Shown one piece after another: positions 1 through 6,265 of a DNA stretch of 9,482 bases. The DNA is from Oscillospiraceae bacterium (GTDB lineage: Bacteria; Bacillota; Clostridia; Oscillospirales; Oscillospiraceae). Under the pieces are notes generated by a model. It saw nothing but the letters and a program-made list of their open reading frames with translations, searched no databases and was not told the origin of the DNA. Each line of letters begins with the position of its first letter. The stretch's first letter is position 1. The stretch spans positions 1 through 9,482 of the forward strand of contig JAHHRS010000061.1 of NCBI GenBank assembly GCA_020025675.1. Direction: 5' to 3'. The translations under genes and the position numbers were made by a program.

Positions 1-624
1 GGCTTTGCTTTGGATAAAAACAGCATTGCTAATTCGTCACAGGGCTTAGGTCTTGTTGCGGCAGACGCTATGGCGAAGCTTTTTAACAGCAAAGCAATGG
101 CGGATTTAATAATAATAGGCGGCATATGCGGTGTAGTTACATCATGGAACTCATTTTTAATCGGTGGCAGCCGAACTATGTTCTATATGGCAAGGGCCAA
201 TATGATACCTGCCGGTTTGGGAAAACTGCATTCCCGATACAGCAGTCCTGCCAATGCAATTATTCTGATTGGCAGTATTTCAATAATTGCTCCGTTTTTC
301 GGAAAGCAAATGTTATTATGGATTTCACAGGCATCCAGTTTTGCCTGCTGTATCGCTTATTTTATAAGCTCGCTTTCCTTCCTCATTTTGCGGAAAAAAG
401 AGCCGGAGCTGGAAAGACCGTTCAAAATAAAACATTGGAAAAGTGTAGGAATTACTGCTATGACACTGTCAGGTTTTATGGTTTTGAGCTATATTATACC
501 AGGTGTAGGGTCAAATCTCTCAGCTCAGGAATGGACAATGGTTTTAATTTGGTCTGCTTTAGGATTTGTGTTCTATTTTGCCAGCAGACTTAAATATAAA
601 GAACATTTCGGACGAGTAGTTTGA
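1..624 (+). CDS. APC-family amino acid permease, C-terminal part (5' end outside window)
   Basis: This is the last 207 codons of an integral membrane amino acid/polyamine/organocation permease; the frame is open from base 1 and the start lies upstream. Visible are about five hydrophobic segments, near residues 36-58 (rich in Gly/Ile and ending in a GGSRTMFYMAR stretch typical of the family's mid-region), 83-99, 104-128, 147-168 and 178-197, counted from the window edge. A basic/acidic loop reading RKKEPELERPFKI sits before the last two helices; this RPFK-type loop is a common mark of APC transporters near the C terminus. The protein ends with a short charged tail (KYKEHFGRVV). Substrate cannot be told from this fragment. 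It is separated from the next gene by 468 bases and a separate promoter, so it is probably not part of the bai-type unit, although the strand is the same. Family assignment is fairly secure; any link to amino acids released from conjugated bile salts would be speculation. Confidence 0.85.
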   Translation, partial: GFALDKNSIANSSQGLGLVAADAMAKLFNSKAMADLIIIGGICGVVTSWNSFLIGGSRTMFYMARANMIPAGLGKLHSRYSSPANAIILIGSISIIAPFFGKQMLLWISQASSFACCIAYFISSLSFLILRKKEPELERPFKIKHWKSVGITAMTLSGFMVLSYIIPGVGSNLSAQEWTMVLIWSALGFVFYFASRLKYKEHFGRVV

Positions 625-974
625 TGTTGCAGGAAGGAAATTAATACTAAAATTACAGAATATTAAAAAAGCTCAGAAGCTGAAAGTAATCTGTCCTGAG
701 TATAGGAAAATGAGTTTACGCCCCTCAGTGCTCACTCAGTTTGCGTAAAACTACTTGCCTTAATATTTCATTGCGGTTTCGGTAACCCTATAATAAACGG
801 CAAGGCCATCAAAATTTTTTCCAATGCTGATTGGGCCGTATACCTAGGTTTTCTTTGATTTTTTAAATATCATGTGTTTTTTATATTATAAATAATATTA
901 AGACAAAATGTTTGCAAGGTAGCTTTTATAAAAGGCTAACTTCAAAAAGAACTGTACGCACGTTAAGACAGATA
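625..974. other. Intergenic region without a gene; several inverted repeats
   Basis: No convincing reading frame is present. Inverted repeats seen directly: TTTACGC (715-721) with GCGTAAA (743-749); CTTGCC (754-759) with GGCAAG (799-804), enclosing a small GGTT/AACC hairpin (775-778/784-787) and followed by a T run at 815-820; and an imperfect 27-base inverted repeat at 916-942 centred on TTTTATAAAA. The 754-820 element might terminate the permease transcript, but its loop is long. No known riboswitch class is recognised. The function is unknown: structured leader, small RNA, terminator or remnant of a mobile element are all possible. Confidence 0.4.
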
Positions 975-1002
975 TTGACTTTTTGCTAACCTATGATAAA
1001 AT
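975..1002 (+). promoter_or_regulatory. Probable sigma-70-type promoter of the AraC/sensor unit
   Basis: A -35 box TTGACT (975-980; five of six consensus bases) is followed after 16 bases by TAAAAT (997-1002; five of six), with TGA directly before it, which fits an extended -10 element. Transcription would start near 1009, giving an untranslated leader of about 85 bases before the TTG start at 1093. This is the best promoter-like match in the gap. It supports the regulatory genes being transcribed separately from the upstream permease. Confidence 0.65.
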
Positions 1003-1036
1003 ATAAATGAAATTTTATGTTTGTAAGACTTTTTAT

Positions 1037-1057
1037 TGTTAAAGCTAAACTTTAACA
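1037..1057. repeat. Perfect 8-bp inverted repeat in the leader of the AraC gene
   Basis: TGTTAAAG (1037-1044) and CTTTAACA (1050-1057) are exact reverse complements separated by five bases. It lies downstream of the predicted transcription start and upstream of the ribosome binding site. It may form an RNA hairpin in the leader or be a protein-binding palindrome, such as an autoregulatory operator. No U run follows, so it is not a terminator. Confidence 0.5.
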
Positions 1058-1079
1058 TTTTATCCATATGGAGTTAAAC

Positions 1080-1086
1080 AGGAGGG
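1080..1086 (+). promoter_or_regulatory. Ribosome binding site that fixes the TTG start of the AraC gene
   Basis: AGGAGGG at 1080-1086 is a near-perfect Shine-Dalgarno sequence, and six bases separate it from TTG at 1093. The first in-frame ATG (1108) would be 21 bases away, too far. The TTG is therefore the preferred start. Confidence 0.8.
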
Positions 1087-1092
1087 AATAAT

Positions 1093-2334
1093 TTGAGACA
1101 GAGCAATATGCTGTGTGAAAAGCCCAGAGAGCATGTTTTCACCGGCACAGACAAATATCTCACCTTACAGAAGCTCGTAGTTTCAGAACAGATGTATCCG
1201 GTTCTTGAATATGACAGCTATTTTATTTTGGTAAGAAACGGGAGCGGAACATTTATAGTAAACGGAGAAGAACTTCCGGTAGAGAAAAATTGCGTAGCAT
1301 GGATTCAGAGCTCTCAGGTTCTCACCATTGTTCCGAATTTCGGCAGCAATCTTGAGCTTTGGGTATGCGCCTACGACTATCAGCTCTTAAATTACTTTGT
1401 TTTTGAGCAGGTTACTTTGAACTACGAGTCCGAAATAGTTGTCGGTATGCCTGTCATAGGACCGAACGGCGAAAATATAGAGCGTATTATTAACTATTTT
1501 GAGCAGTTTAACAGACTGTGTTCCTACAATAATAACTATTCCGCTGTTGTCAGAAGTTCCATCCTAAGAAAAATAGAGCTTTTCTACAATCGTGAAATCA
1601 GAAAGTGCAAAGACGATTATAAGTTCCGGGATCTTCCCCTTGGAAGAAAAGTAAGCCTCTATATTGCTACCCACAGCACAGATGATATAAGCGCTGAGTC
1701 AGTGGCTAAGGCTATCTCTGGAAAATTAAACGGCGCTGATGTGAACCATGCCCTTCTTGTTACGACAGGCATGAACTTCAGCCAGTATATAATCAGGCTT
1801 CGCCTTGTTATGGCTGCCTCGTATTTTCTCTATTACGGACTGCCGTTTGACTACATTTCTGCAAAATCAGGCTTTGATATTGATGTTACATTTTATAGAA
1901 ACTTCAAAAAAATGACTGGTATGACGCCCCAGACTTACAGAAACAAAATGCTTAACAGCAAGAGAAACGGGCGTGTATATCGTAAGCTTATTATAAGTGA
2001 GTCTATTATATCAACCATCAGCTATCTGTACGAAAACCTCTCTGAACACATAGATGTGAACACTCTGTCCAAAGAGCTTTTCATCTCAGACAGCCTTATG
2101 CGTAAACAGTTTAAAGAATATCTTCACACCAATTTTAAAAACGTGCTTGCACTTTTCAGAATTCGTTATGCTGAAGCACTCCTTACAACAACCGACATGC
2201 CTGTTCTTGATATATCTATTGAATCCGGATTCATTTCAGACCGTACATTCAGCAGAACTTTCTGCGATATAAACGGCATATCCCCCGGAGAATTCAGAAA
2301 GAGACGCAGAGAAGGAAACAGAAATGACAAATAA
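1093..2334 (+). CDS. AraC-family transcription regulator with two tandem AraC DNA-binding domains
   Basis: A 413-residue cytoplasmic regulator, probably the ligand-responsive controller of the neighbouring bai-type operon (inference from position). Residues about 40-105 resemble the cupin-like AraC sensor core (YFILVRNGSGTFIVNGEE), followed by a helical linker to about 175. Unusually, two full AraC C-terminal domains follow. The first, about 187-286, ends in the family signature around FDIDVTFYRNFKKMTGMTPQ. The second, about 304-405, ends around FISDRTFSRTFCDINGISP with the EFRKR end. A normal AraC protein has one such domain (two HTH motifs, about 100 residues) and totals about 280-300 residues. 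The first copy has a two-residue insertion and a less canonical first HTH (about 201-224), so it may have changed specificity. TTG start is set by a strong Shine-Dalgarno. C. scindens also has AraC-type genes (barA/barB) near its bai operon, which fits the context; orthology is not shown. Confidence 0.88.
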   Translation: MRQSNMLCEKPREHVFTGTDKYLTLQKLVVSEQMYPVLEYDSYFILVRNGSGTFIVNGEELPVEKNCVAWIQSSQVLTIVPNFGSNLELWVCAYDYQLLNYFVFEQVTLNYESEIVVGMPVIGPNGENIERIINYFEQFNRLCSYNNNYSAVVRSSILRKIELFYNREIRKCKDDYKFRDLPLGRKVSLYIATHSTDDISAESVAKAISGKLNGADVNHALLVTTGMNFSQYIIRLRLVMAASYFLYYGLPFDYISAKSGFDIDVTFYRNFKKMTGMTPQTYRNKMLNSKRNGRVYRKLIISESIISTISYLYENLSEHIDVNTLSKELFISDSLMRKQFKEYLHTNFKNVLALFRIRYAEALLTTTDMPVLDISIESGFISDRTFSRTFCDINGISPGEFRKRRREGNRNDK

Positions 2335-2869
2335 AGAGAAAAATTCAGAGCCGGTAAAAGAAACTTCCAATTTTGGTGAAACACACAGCTATTTTACAAA
2401 AAATGTACTTCCCCGCAGTATGAAGGCGCACAAATATAAAGTATCCATGCCGAATTCCTATATCCATAATCAAGATAATACATTTGTACTTGTGACTTCA
2501 GGAACAGGAACCATTACGGTTAATGGTGTTGATTATAGGCTGGAGCCTGATACTCTTATCAGCCTGGGATGTTTTCATGTCTATCGATTTACTCCAGACG
2601 AGGGGCAGGTTCTTAAAATAACAGAGGCAAGAATTAACACCGGAGCTTATCTGTATCTGATAGCAAATCCCTATTTTAAAATTGATAAATTTACTGTTCC
2701 GTCCGAGCCGCCTATTTTAAAACTAAGCGGACTTATGAAAGAAGTGGCTTATCAGGCTATGGAAGGTATATGCACAGAATGTGTAAGCGATAACAGCGAT
2801 AAGTATAATATGTGTTTTTGCTATATAACCGATTTATTTGCTATTGTAAATGCGCCTAAAAAATCTTAG
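2324..2869 (+). CDS. Stand-alone AraC-type cupin sensor protein lacking an HTH domain
   Basis: A 181-residue protein whose ATG overlaps the last 11 bases of the preceding AraC gene; an AGAAGGAA Shine-Dalgarno (2310-2317) lies inside that gene, so translation is probably coupled. Residues about 53-100 (TFVLVTSGTGTITVNGVDYRL and after) match the cupin sensor core of the upstream protein (YFILVRNGSGTFIVNGEEL), and the rest aligns loosely with that protein's linker, including a helical stretch near residues 134-176. The protein stops where the DNA-binding part of an AraC regulator would begin, and no HTH-coding sequence follows before the terminator. It could be a trimmed AraC paralogue kept as an anti-activator, a co-sensor that forms heterodimers with the tandem-HTH protein, or a decaying gene. 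The intact frame, good ribosome binding site and overlap argue for a working gene. No membrane segment or signal peptide is visible. Confidence 0.75.
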   Translation: MTNKEKNSEPVKETSNFGETHSYFTKNVLPRSMKAHKYKVSMPNSYIHNQDNTFVLVTSGTGTITVNGVDYRLEPDTLISLGCFHVYRFTPDEGQVLKITEARINTGAYLYLIANPYFKIDKFTVPSEPPILKLSGLMKEVAYQAMEGICTECVSDNSDKYNMCFCYITDLFAIVNAPKKS

Positions 2870-2970
2870 GTATGAAAAATAATATATTTCTCGTTAATTT
2901 TACATTATAAATTAAATAAATTGCTTTTTTATTTAGGGCAAAAAACTATGTAAAGTTACACCAACAAGCT

Positions 2971-3019
2971 AAAGCTGACAAATAAGCTGCCCTTTGCACA
3001 CTTATTTGTTAGCTTTTTT
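2971..3019 (+). terminator. Strong intrinsic terminator of the AraC/sensor unit
   Basis: AAAGCTGACAAATAAG (2971-2986) pairs with CTTATTTGTTAGCTTT (3001-3016) over 16 positions with a single G-T pair. The loop is 14 bases, and a run of six T ends the element (3014-3019). It lies 101 bases after the sensor gene stop, and separates the regulatory transcript from the catabolic operon. Confidence 0.9.
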
Positions 3020-3034
3020 CAATTTTATATACAG

Positions 3035-3062
3035 TGCATTTGATAGGAAAATGCAGTTTTTT
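3035..3062 (+). terminator. Weak second terminator-like hairpin, or an operator palindrome
   Basis: TGCATTT (3035-3041) and AAATGCA (3049-3055) are perfect complements with a 7-base spacer, and TTTTTT follows at 3057-3062. The stem has only two G-C pairs, so it would be a weak terminator. It begins just 15 bases after a strong one, and could equally be a protein-binding palindrome. Confidence 0.35.
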
Positions 3063-3088
3063 AGAAATATTTCGTTTTTTGTCATAAT
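3060..3088 (+). promoter_or_regulatory. Candidate promoter of the bai-type operon
   Basis: TTTAGA (3060-3065) as -35 is followed after 17 bases by CATAAT (3083-3088), with TGT directly before it as an extended -10. Start would be near 3095 and leader about 150 bases, placing the 3178-3202 hairpin in the leader. A competing candidate is TTGTCT (3124-3129) with TATTAT (3145-3150), which has a short 15-base spacer. Activator-dependent promoters often match consensus poorly, so the choice is uncertain. Confidence 0.35.
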
Positions 3089-3177
3089 ATTTTTGATAAA
3101 AACGCTAGATTTTAGCAAGTGATTTGTCTCAATGCCTGTTAAAATATTATCGTAAAGCATTTGTATTTTCATGGGTA

Positions 3178-3202
3178 ATCGGGGTTGTGGGAAGACCCCG
3201 AT
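3178..3202 (+). promoter_or_regulatory. Perfect GC-rich hairpin in the leader of the bai-type operon
   Basis: ATCGGGGT (3178-3185) and ACCCCGAT (3195-3202) are exact complements around a 9-base loop. It stands out in an AT-rich gap, lies 45 bases before the ATG of the first gene, and has no U run after it. It could stabilise the 5' end of the message, be a regulatory RNA element, or be an operator. Confidence 0.5.
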
Positions 3203-3247
3203 AAAAGCTGAAAACTAATGTAATATGAAGTCGAAAGGAATATCATT

Positions 3248-4021
3248 ATGTTTGAGAATGAATTTAATGGCAAGGTAGTTATTGTTACCGGCGGTAGCCG
3301 TGGTATCGGATTTGCAGCTGTAAAGGGCTTCCTTGCAGGCGGTGCAAAGGTTTGCTTCCTCAGCCACAAAGAGGAGACCGGTAAAGCCGCTATGGAGAAA
3401 CTCATGGCAATTAATCCTAACTACGAAGTTTTTACAAAAGCTATGGATCTCCGTGAGTGCGACTGGAAAGCTATGAAAGCTCTCTTTGAGGAAGTAATTC
3501 AGAAGTGGGGTCGCATCGATGTTCTCATTAACAATGCAGGTACAGATTCTCACACTTGGATTACAAAGCTTAAGATTTCCGAGTGGGACGATGTTTTCAA
3601 CCTTAACCTGAAGGCAATGTTCTTAATGAGCAAGTACGCTCTGCCTTACCTTAAGGACACTAAGGGCTGCATTATAAACACCGCATCTGTTGCCGGCGTT
3701 TACGGTGCTCCAACCGGTATTCCCTACCCTGCATCCAAAGCTGCTGTAATATCCTTTACCAAGTCTTTGGCATATAGTTATGCTGATAAGGGTGTCCGCG
3801 TTAACTGCATCGCTCCCGGCGTTGTTGACACTGACCTTGTCGGTGATCTTCCTCAGTTTGCTAAGGACTCTATCGGCAATACCATACCTCTCAAGCGCTT
3901 CGGTCAGCCTGAGGATATTGCAAATGCCATGATGTTTCTTGCTTCCAGCGCTGGTTCTTACGTTACTGCTGAATGCCTGCAGGTAGACGGTGGTTACAGA
4001 CCCAGTAACCTTATCGACTGA
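3248..4021 (+). CDS. baiA: BaiA-like short-chain dehydrogenase (3alpha-hydroxysteroid dehydrogenase type)
   Basis: A 257-residue classical SDR, expected to oxidise the 3alpha-hydroxyl of a bile acyl-CoA to the 3-oxo form in the cytoplasm (known BaiA role; substrate inferred). Seen: the Rossmann glycine motif TGGSRGIG (14-21), NNAG (95-98), Asn120, and catalytic Ser147, Tyr160 and Lys164. The stretch INTASVAGVYG (143-153), then YPASKAAVI, APGVVDTD (189-196) and the C-terminal VDGGYRP match C. scindens BaiA closely, better than generic SDRs. ATG 3248 has AAAGGA eight bases before it. BaiA has Glu42 after the second beta strand, known to favour NAD over NADP; here the loop reads LSHKEET and the aligned residue is Thr44, so cofactor choice may differ. 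It is the first gene of the operon, unlike C. scindens, where baiB comes first. Alternative: another hydroxysteroid dehydrogenase (for example 7alpha). Confidence 0.85.
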   Translation: MFENEFNGKVVIVTGGSRGIGFAAVKGFLAGGAKVCFLSHKEETGKAAMEKLMAINPNYEVFTKAMDLRECDWKAMKALFEEVIQKWGRIDVLINNAGTDSHTWITKLKISEWDDVFNLNLKAMFLMSKYALPYLKDTKGCIINTASVAGVYGAPTGIPYPASKAAVISFTKSLAYSYADKGVRVNCIAPGVVDTDLVGDLPQFAKDSIGNTIPLKRFGQPEDIANAMMFLASSAGSYVTAECLQVDGGYRPSNLID

Positions 4022-4094
4022 TATTTAGTGCCCTTAAAGGGTATAGCATATAAGTCTCAGCATTTGAAAATAAAGAAGTAAGAAGGTTTGTGTC

Positions 4095-5621
4095 ATGTCA
4101 AAAACATATGAGCACTTTAATATTTTTAATCACGACGAGATCAGCAAGTTTACTCCCGGTAAACAGTTAGCAAATATAGCTGCAGTAAAACCCGATGAAA
4201 CTGCTCTTATCTATGTATCAAATGAAAATAAAGAAAGCGTTATGACATGGCGTGAGCTTGAGAGATACTCCAACCGTATTGCTTGGTTCCTTATGGACAA
4301 GGGCATAGGTCCCGGCAGCAGTGTTATTGTTGCCTTAACAAATACCATAACCCATGTTGCTTTGGCTTTTGGTATCTGGAAGACCGGCGCCTGCTACGCA
4401 CCTATATCTAACCGCACCCCGAAGCGCAACATGATGGAAATATGTAATTGCATTGATCCTTCCCTTGTTGTTACTAACCGTAATCAGCCTGCCGGTTATG
4501 AATGTATGACCAGCACTGAAATTAAAGAGCAGTCAGAAGGTTATTCTAATGAGATGCCTCCTGATATTGAGGCTATCCCCAATATAGCCAACTGCTCAGG
4601 CGGTACAACAGGTAAAACAAAGGTCATCCAGCAGAATATACCTGCCGGGCAGAGCGATGAAGGGCTTAAATCTTGGTTTCATAATTCCGGTATGGACTTT
4701 GAAATGCGTCAGCTGTTAGCAGGCCCCTTGTTCCATGGTGCACCCCATTCCGCTGCTTTTAACGGGCTTTACTGTGGTAATACACTTATAATGCCTGCAA
4801 ATCTAAAAGCAGATAATATTGTAAAGCTTATTAAGGAGTATAAGATAGAGTACGTTCAGATGGTACCTACTCTTATGCAGAGGATTTTGCATGTTCCTGA
4901 TTTCAAGAAGGAAGACTTCTCATCTGTGAAGACACTATGCCACACCGGCGGTATGTGCTCAGCTGATTTGAAGAAAGAATGGCTTGAAATCATTGAACCT
5001 GAAAATCTGTATGAGATTTACTCTATGACAGAATGCGTTGGACTTACAAGCATTAGAGGTGATGAGTGGCTCAAGCATCCGGGCAGCGTTGGTAAAATGG
5101 ACAATGGCAGCATTTCAATCCGGGACGAGGAAGGAAATGAGCTTCCCAACGGTCAGGTCGGCGAAATTTTTATGAGCTGGGGAGAATTCAGTCCTCATGT
5201 TGTGTATAAAAATATTCCTAATATAGAGGCAGATGATAAGGGCTTCAAAAGCGTTGGCGATATGGGATATGTTGATGATGACGGTTATCTTTACTTTACC
5301 GACATCAGAAGCGATATGATTGTCAGCGGCGGAGAAAACATATTTGCAGCAGAAGTAGAAACCGTGCTTAAAAAGCACGATAAAGTTATTGACGCTGTTA
5401 TTGTAGGTTTACCTGACAGTGAATGGGGACGCCGTATTCACGCTATTGTGGAGGCAAAGAGCCCCGTTACAGAAAAGGAGCTTATAAAATTTGCTCTTAA
5501 TTATCTTCCCCCATATAAAATTCCTAAATCTTTTGAATTTATCGACGAAATTCCCCGCAATGAAAGCGGAAAGATTCTAAGGCATGATTTGCTGGAGAAT
5601 GCAATAAAAAAAGGTTATTGA
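4095..5621 (+). CDS. baiB: BaiB-like bile acid-CoA ligase (ANL superfamily)
   Basis: A 508-residue adenylate-forming ligase, expected to convert a C24 bile acid to its CoA thioester using ATP and so trap it inside the cell. The phosphate loop is SGGTTGKTK (168-176), with the SGG start also found in BaiB. QLLAGPLFHGAPHSAAFNGL (206-225) and LCHTGGMCS (281-289) are near-identical to C. scindens BaiB. The A5-type motif YSMTECVG (309-316), A7 SVGDMGY (387-392) and acyl-adenylation lysine Lys493 (SGKILR) are present. Length is close to BaiB (about 520). One oddity: after the A7 motif the usual Asp-Arg is Asp403-Ile404; that Arg (Arg437 in firefly luciferase, Arg515 in acetyl-CoA synthetase) contacts the nucleotide and is nearly invariant. 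AGAAGG (4081-4086) serves the ATG. It lies 73 bases after baiA. Confidence 0.9.
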   Translation: MSKTYEHFNIFNHDEISKFTPGKQLANIAAVKPDETALIYVSNENKESVMTWRELERYSNRIAWFLMDKGIGPGSSVIVALTNTITHVALAFGIWKTGACYAPISNRTPKRNMMEICNCIDPSLVVTNRNQPAGYECMTSTEIKEQSEGYSNEMPPDIEAIPNIANCSGGTTGKTKVIQQNIPAGQSDEGLKSWFHNSGMDFEMRQLLAGPLFHGAPHSAAFNGLYCGNTLIMPANLKADNIVKLIKEYKIEYVQMVPTLMQRILHVPDFKKEDFSSVKTLCHTGGMCSADLKKEWLEIIEPENLYEIYSMTECVGLTSIRGDEWLKHPGSVGKMDNGSISIRDEEGNELPNGQVGEIFMSWGEFSPHVVYKNIPNIEADDKGFKSVGDMGYVDDDGYLYFTDIRSDMIVSGGENIFAAEVETVLKKHDKVIDAVIVGLPDSEWGRRIHAIVEAKSPVTEKELIKFALNYLPPYKIPKSFEFIDEIPRNESGKILRHDLLENAIKKGY

Positions 5622-5663
5622 TTTCGTTCTTTTTTTGCTCTAAATTTTAAAATTTAAATAAAG

Positions 5664-5669
5664 AAAGGG
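5664..5669 (+). promoter_or_regulatory. Ribosome binding site that decides the start of the SnoaL-like gene
   Basis: AAAGGG (5664-5669) is nine bases before ATG 5679 but only three before the in-frame TTG at 5673. The ATG is therefore the likely start, two codons inside the longest open frame. Confidence 0.75.
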
Positions 5670-5678
5670 AAATTGATT

Positions 5679-6203
5679 ATGATCGATGAGAAGAAATTGC
5701 AGGAATTGATTGACAAGGAAGAAATTCGCGACCAGATTTACACATACTGTCGCGCCCTTGACCGTATTGACAACGAGTTGGGTTACACTGTTTTTGCAGA
5801 AGACAGCCATGTTAACTACGGTCCCACATTTCCATCCGGAACCGGAAGACAATTCATTGACCTTATGCTCGAACAGCATCGCCATATGATCTCCACTCAC
5901 CATATGATGACTAATATTCTCATAAAGGTTAACGGAGATAAGGCTTCCAGCGAAACCTATATGTATGCTGCATGCAAGTTCCGCAAGGGTAAAAAAGGCA
6001 GCTATACTGTTGAAGCTCGTTGCCGCGACATTGACCGTTGGGAGAAGCGGGACGGCAAGTGGCTTATAGTAGATCGAGTTGTGGCCGGTGATAACACATT
6101 CATCTATTCTCCGGTGGAGACCAGCGATCTTGAAAACTACAACACCCATCGCAACAAGAAGAGAGAAGAAGATCAGTCTTACATAGTATTTAAAGACATC
6201 TGA
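5679..6203 (+). CDS. SnoaL/NTF2-fold protein, candidate bile-acid dehydratase (BaiE/BaiI-like)
   Basis: A 174-residue cone-fold protein of the SnoaL/NTF2 superfamily, which includes BaiE, the bile acid 7alpha-dehydratase (166 residues), and BaiI. The general family pattern is clear: the YxRALD helix (23-28), FAEDSHVNYG (39-48), STHHMMTN (72-79), ETYMYA (92-97), and DRWEKRDGKWLIVDR (119-133). On a hand alignment with C. scindens BaiE, Tyr23, Asp28 and His74 match Tyr30, Asp35 and His83. BaiE Asp106 falls on Ala97 and Arg146 on Gly137, so two residues important in BaiE are absent. It may therefore act on another position or epimer (BaiI has been proposed as a 7beta-dehydratase), or be an isomerase. 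Its place between ligase and transporter genes, 57 bases after the ligase, supports a catalytic step on the CoA-bound steroid. Family assignment is secure; the exact reaction is not. Confidence 0.7.
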   Translation: MIDEKKLQELIDKEEIRDQIYTYCRALDRIDNELGYTVFAEDSHVNYGPTFPSGTGRQFIDLMLEQHRHMISTHHMMTNILIKVNGDKASSETYMYAACKFRKGKKGSYTVEARCRDIDRWEKRDGKWLIVDRVVAGDNTFIYSPVETSDLENYNTHRNKKREEDQSYIVFKDI

Positions 6204-6265
6204 TCTTATACGTCTCTGGTAAAAAACTGATATTACAACTAAATAAAAGAGAGTAGGTTTATAAT

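Larger units (their letters stand above)
2870..3247. other. Intergenic control region between the regulatory unit and the bai-type operon
   Basis: No gene is seen in these 378 AT-rich bases. They hold, in order: the strong terminator at 2971-3019; an inverted repeat with a T run at 3035-3062; a 10-base palindrome GAAATATTTC at 3064-3073; a related pair of TTTGATA-type direct repeats (3039-3054 and 3092-3105); promoter-like sequences; a perfect GC-rich hairpin at 3178-3202; and the Shine-Dalgarno of the first operon gene (AAAGGA, 3234-3239). This density suggests the region is the control point of the operon. Confidence 0.6.

Noticed and set aside
126..593. 155-codon + strand frame inside the permease gene
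   Set aside because: It overlaps the permease in another frame, is Cys/Tyr/Phe-rich with no pattern, and has no convincing ribosome site.
4031..4041. CCCTTAAAGGG palindrome between the dehydrogenase and ligase genes as a hairpin
   Set aside because: The arms are separated by a single base, so a stable hairpin is not possible, and no T run follows.
5604..5637. A-run/T-run pair AAAAAAAG...CTTTTTTT after the ligase gene as an internal terminator
   Set aside because: The stem would be almost all A-U and overlaps the end of the coding region. It would be too weak to end transcription, and the next gene follows closely with its own ribosome site.
5640..6149. 169-codon - strand open frame opposite the SnoaL-like gene
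   Set aside because: It is antisense to a gene with a clear fold family, and has no recognisable motif of its own.
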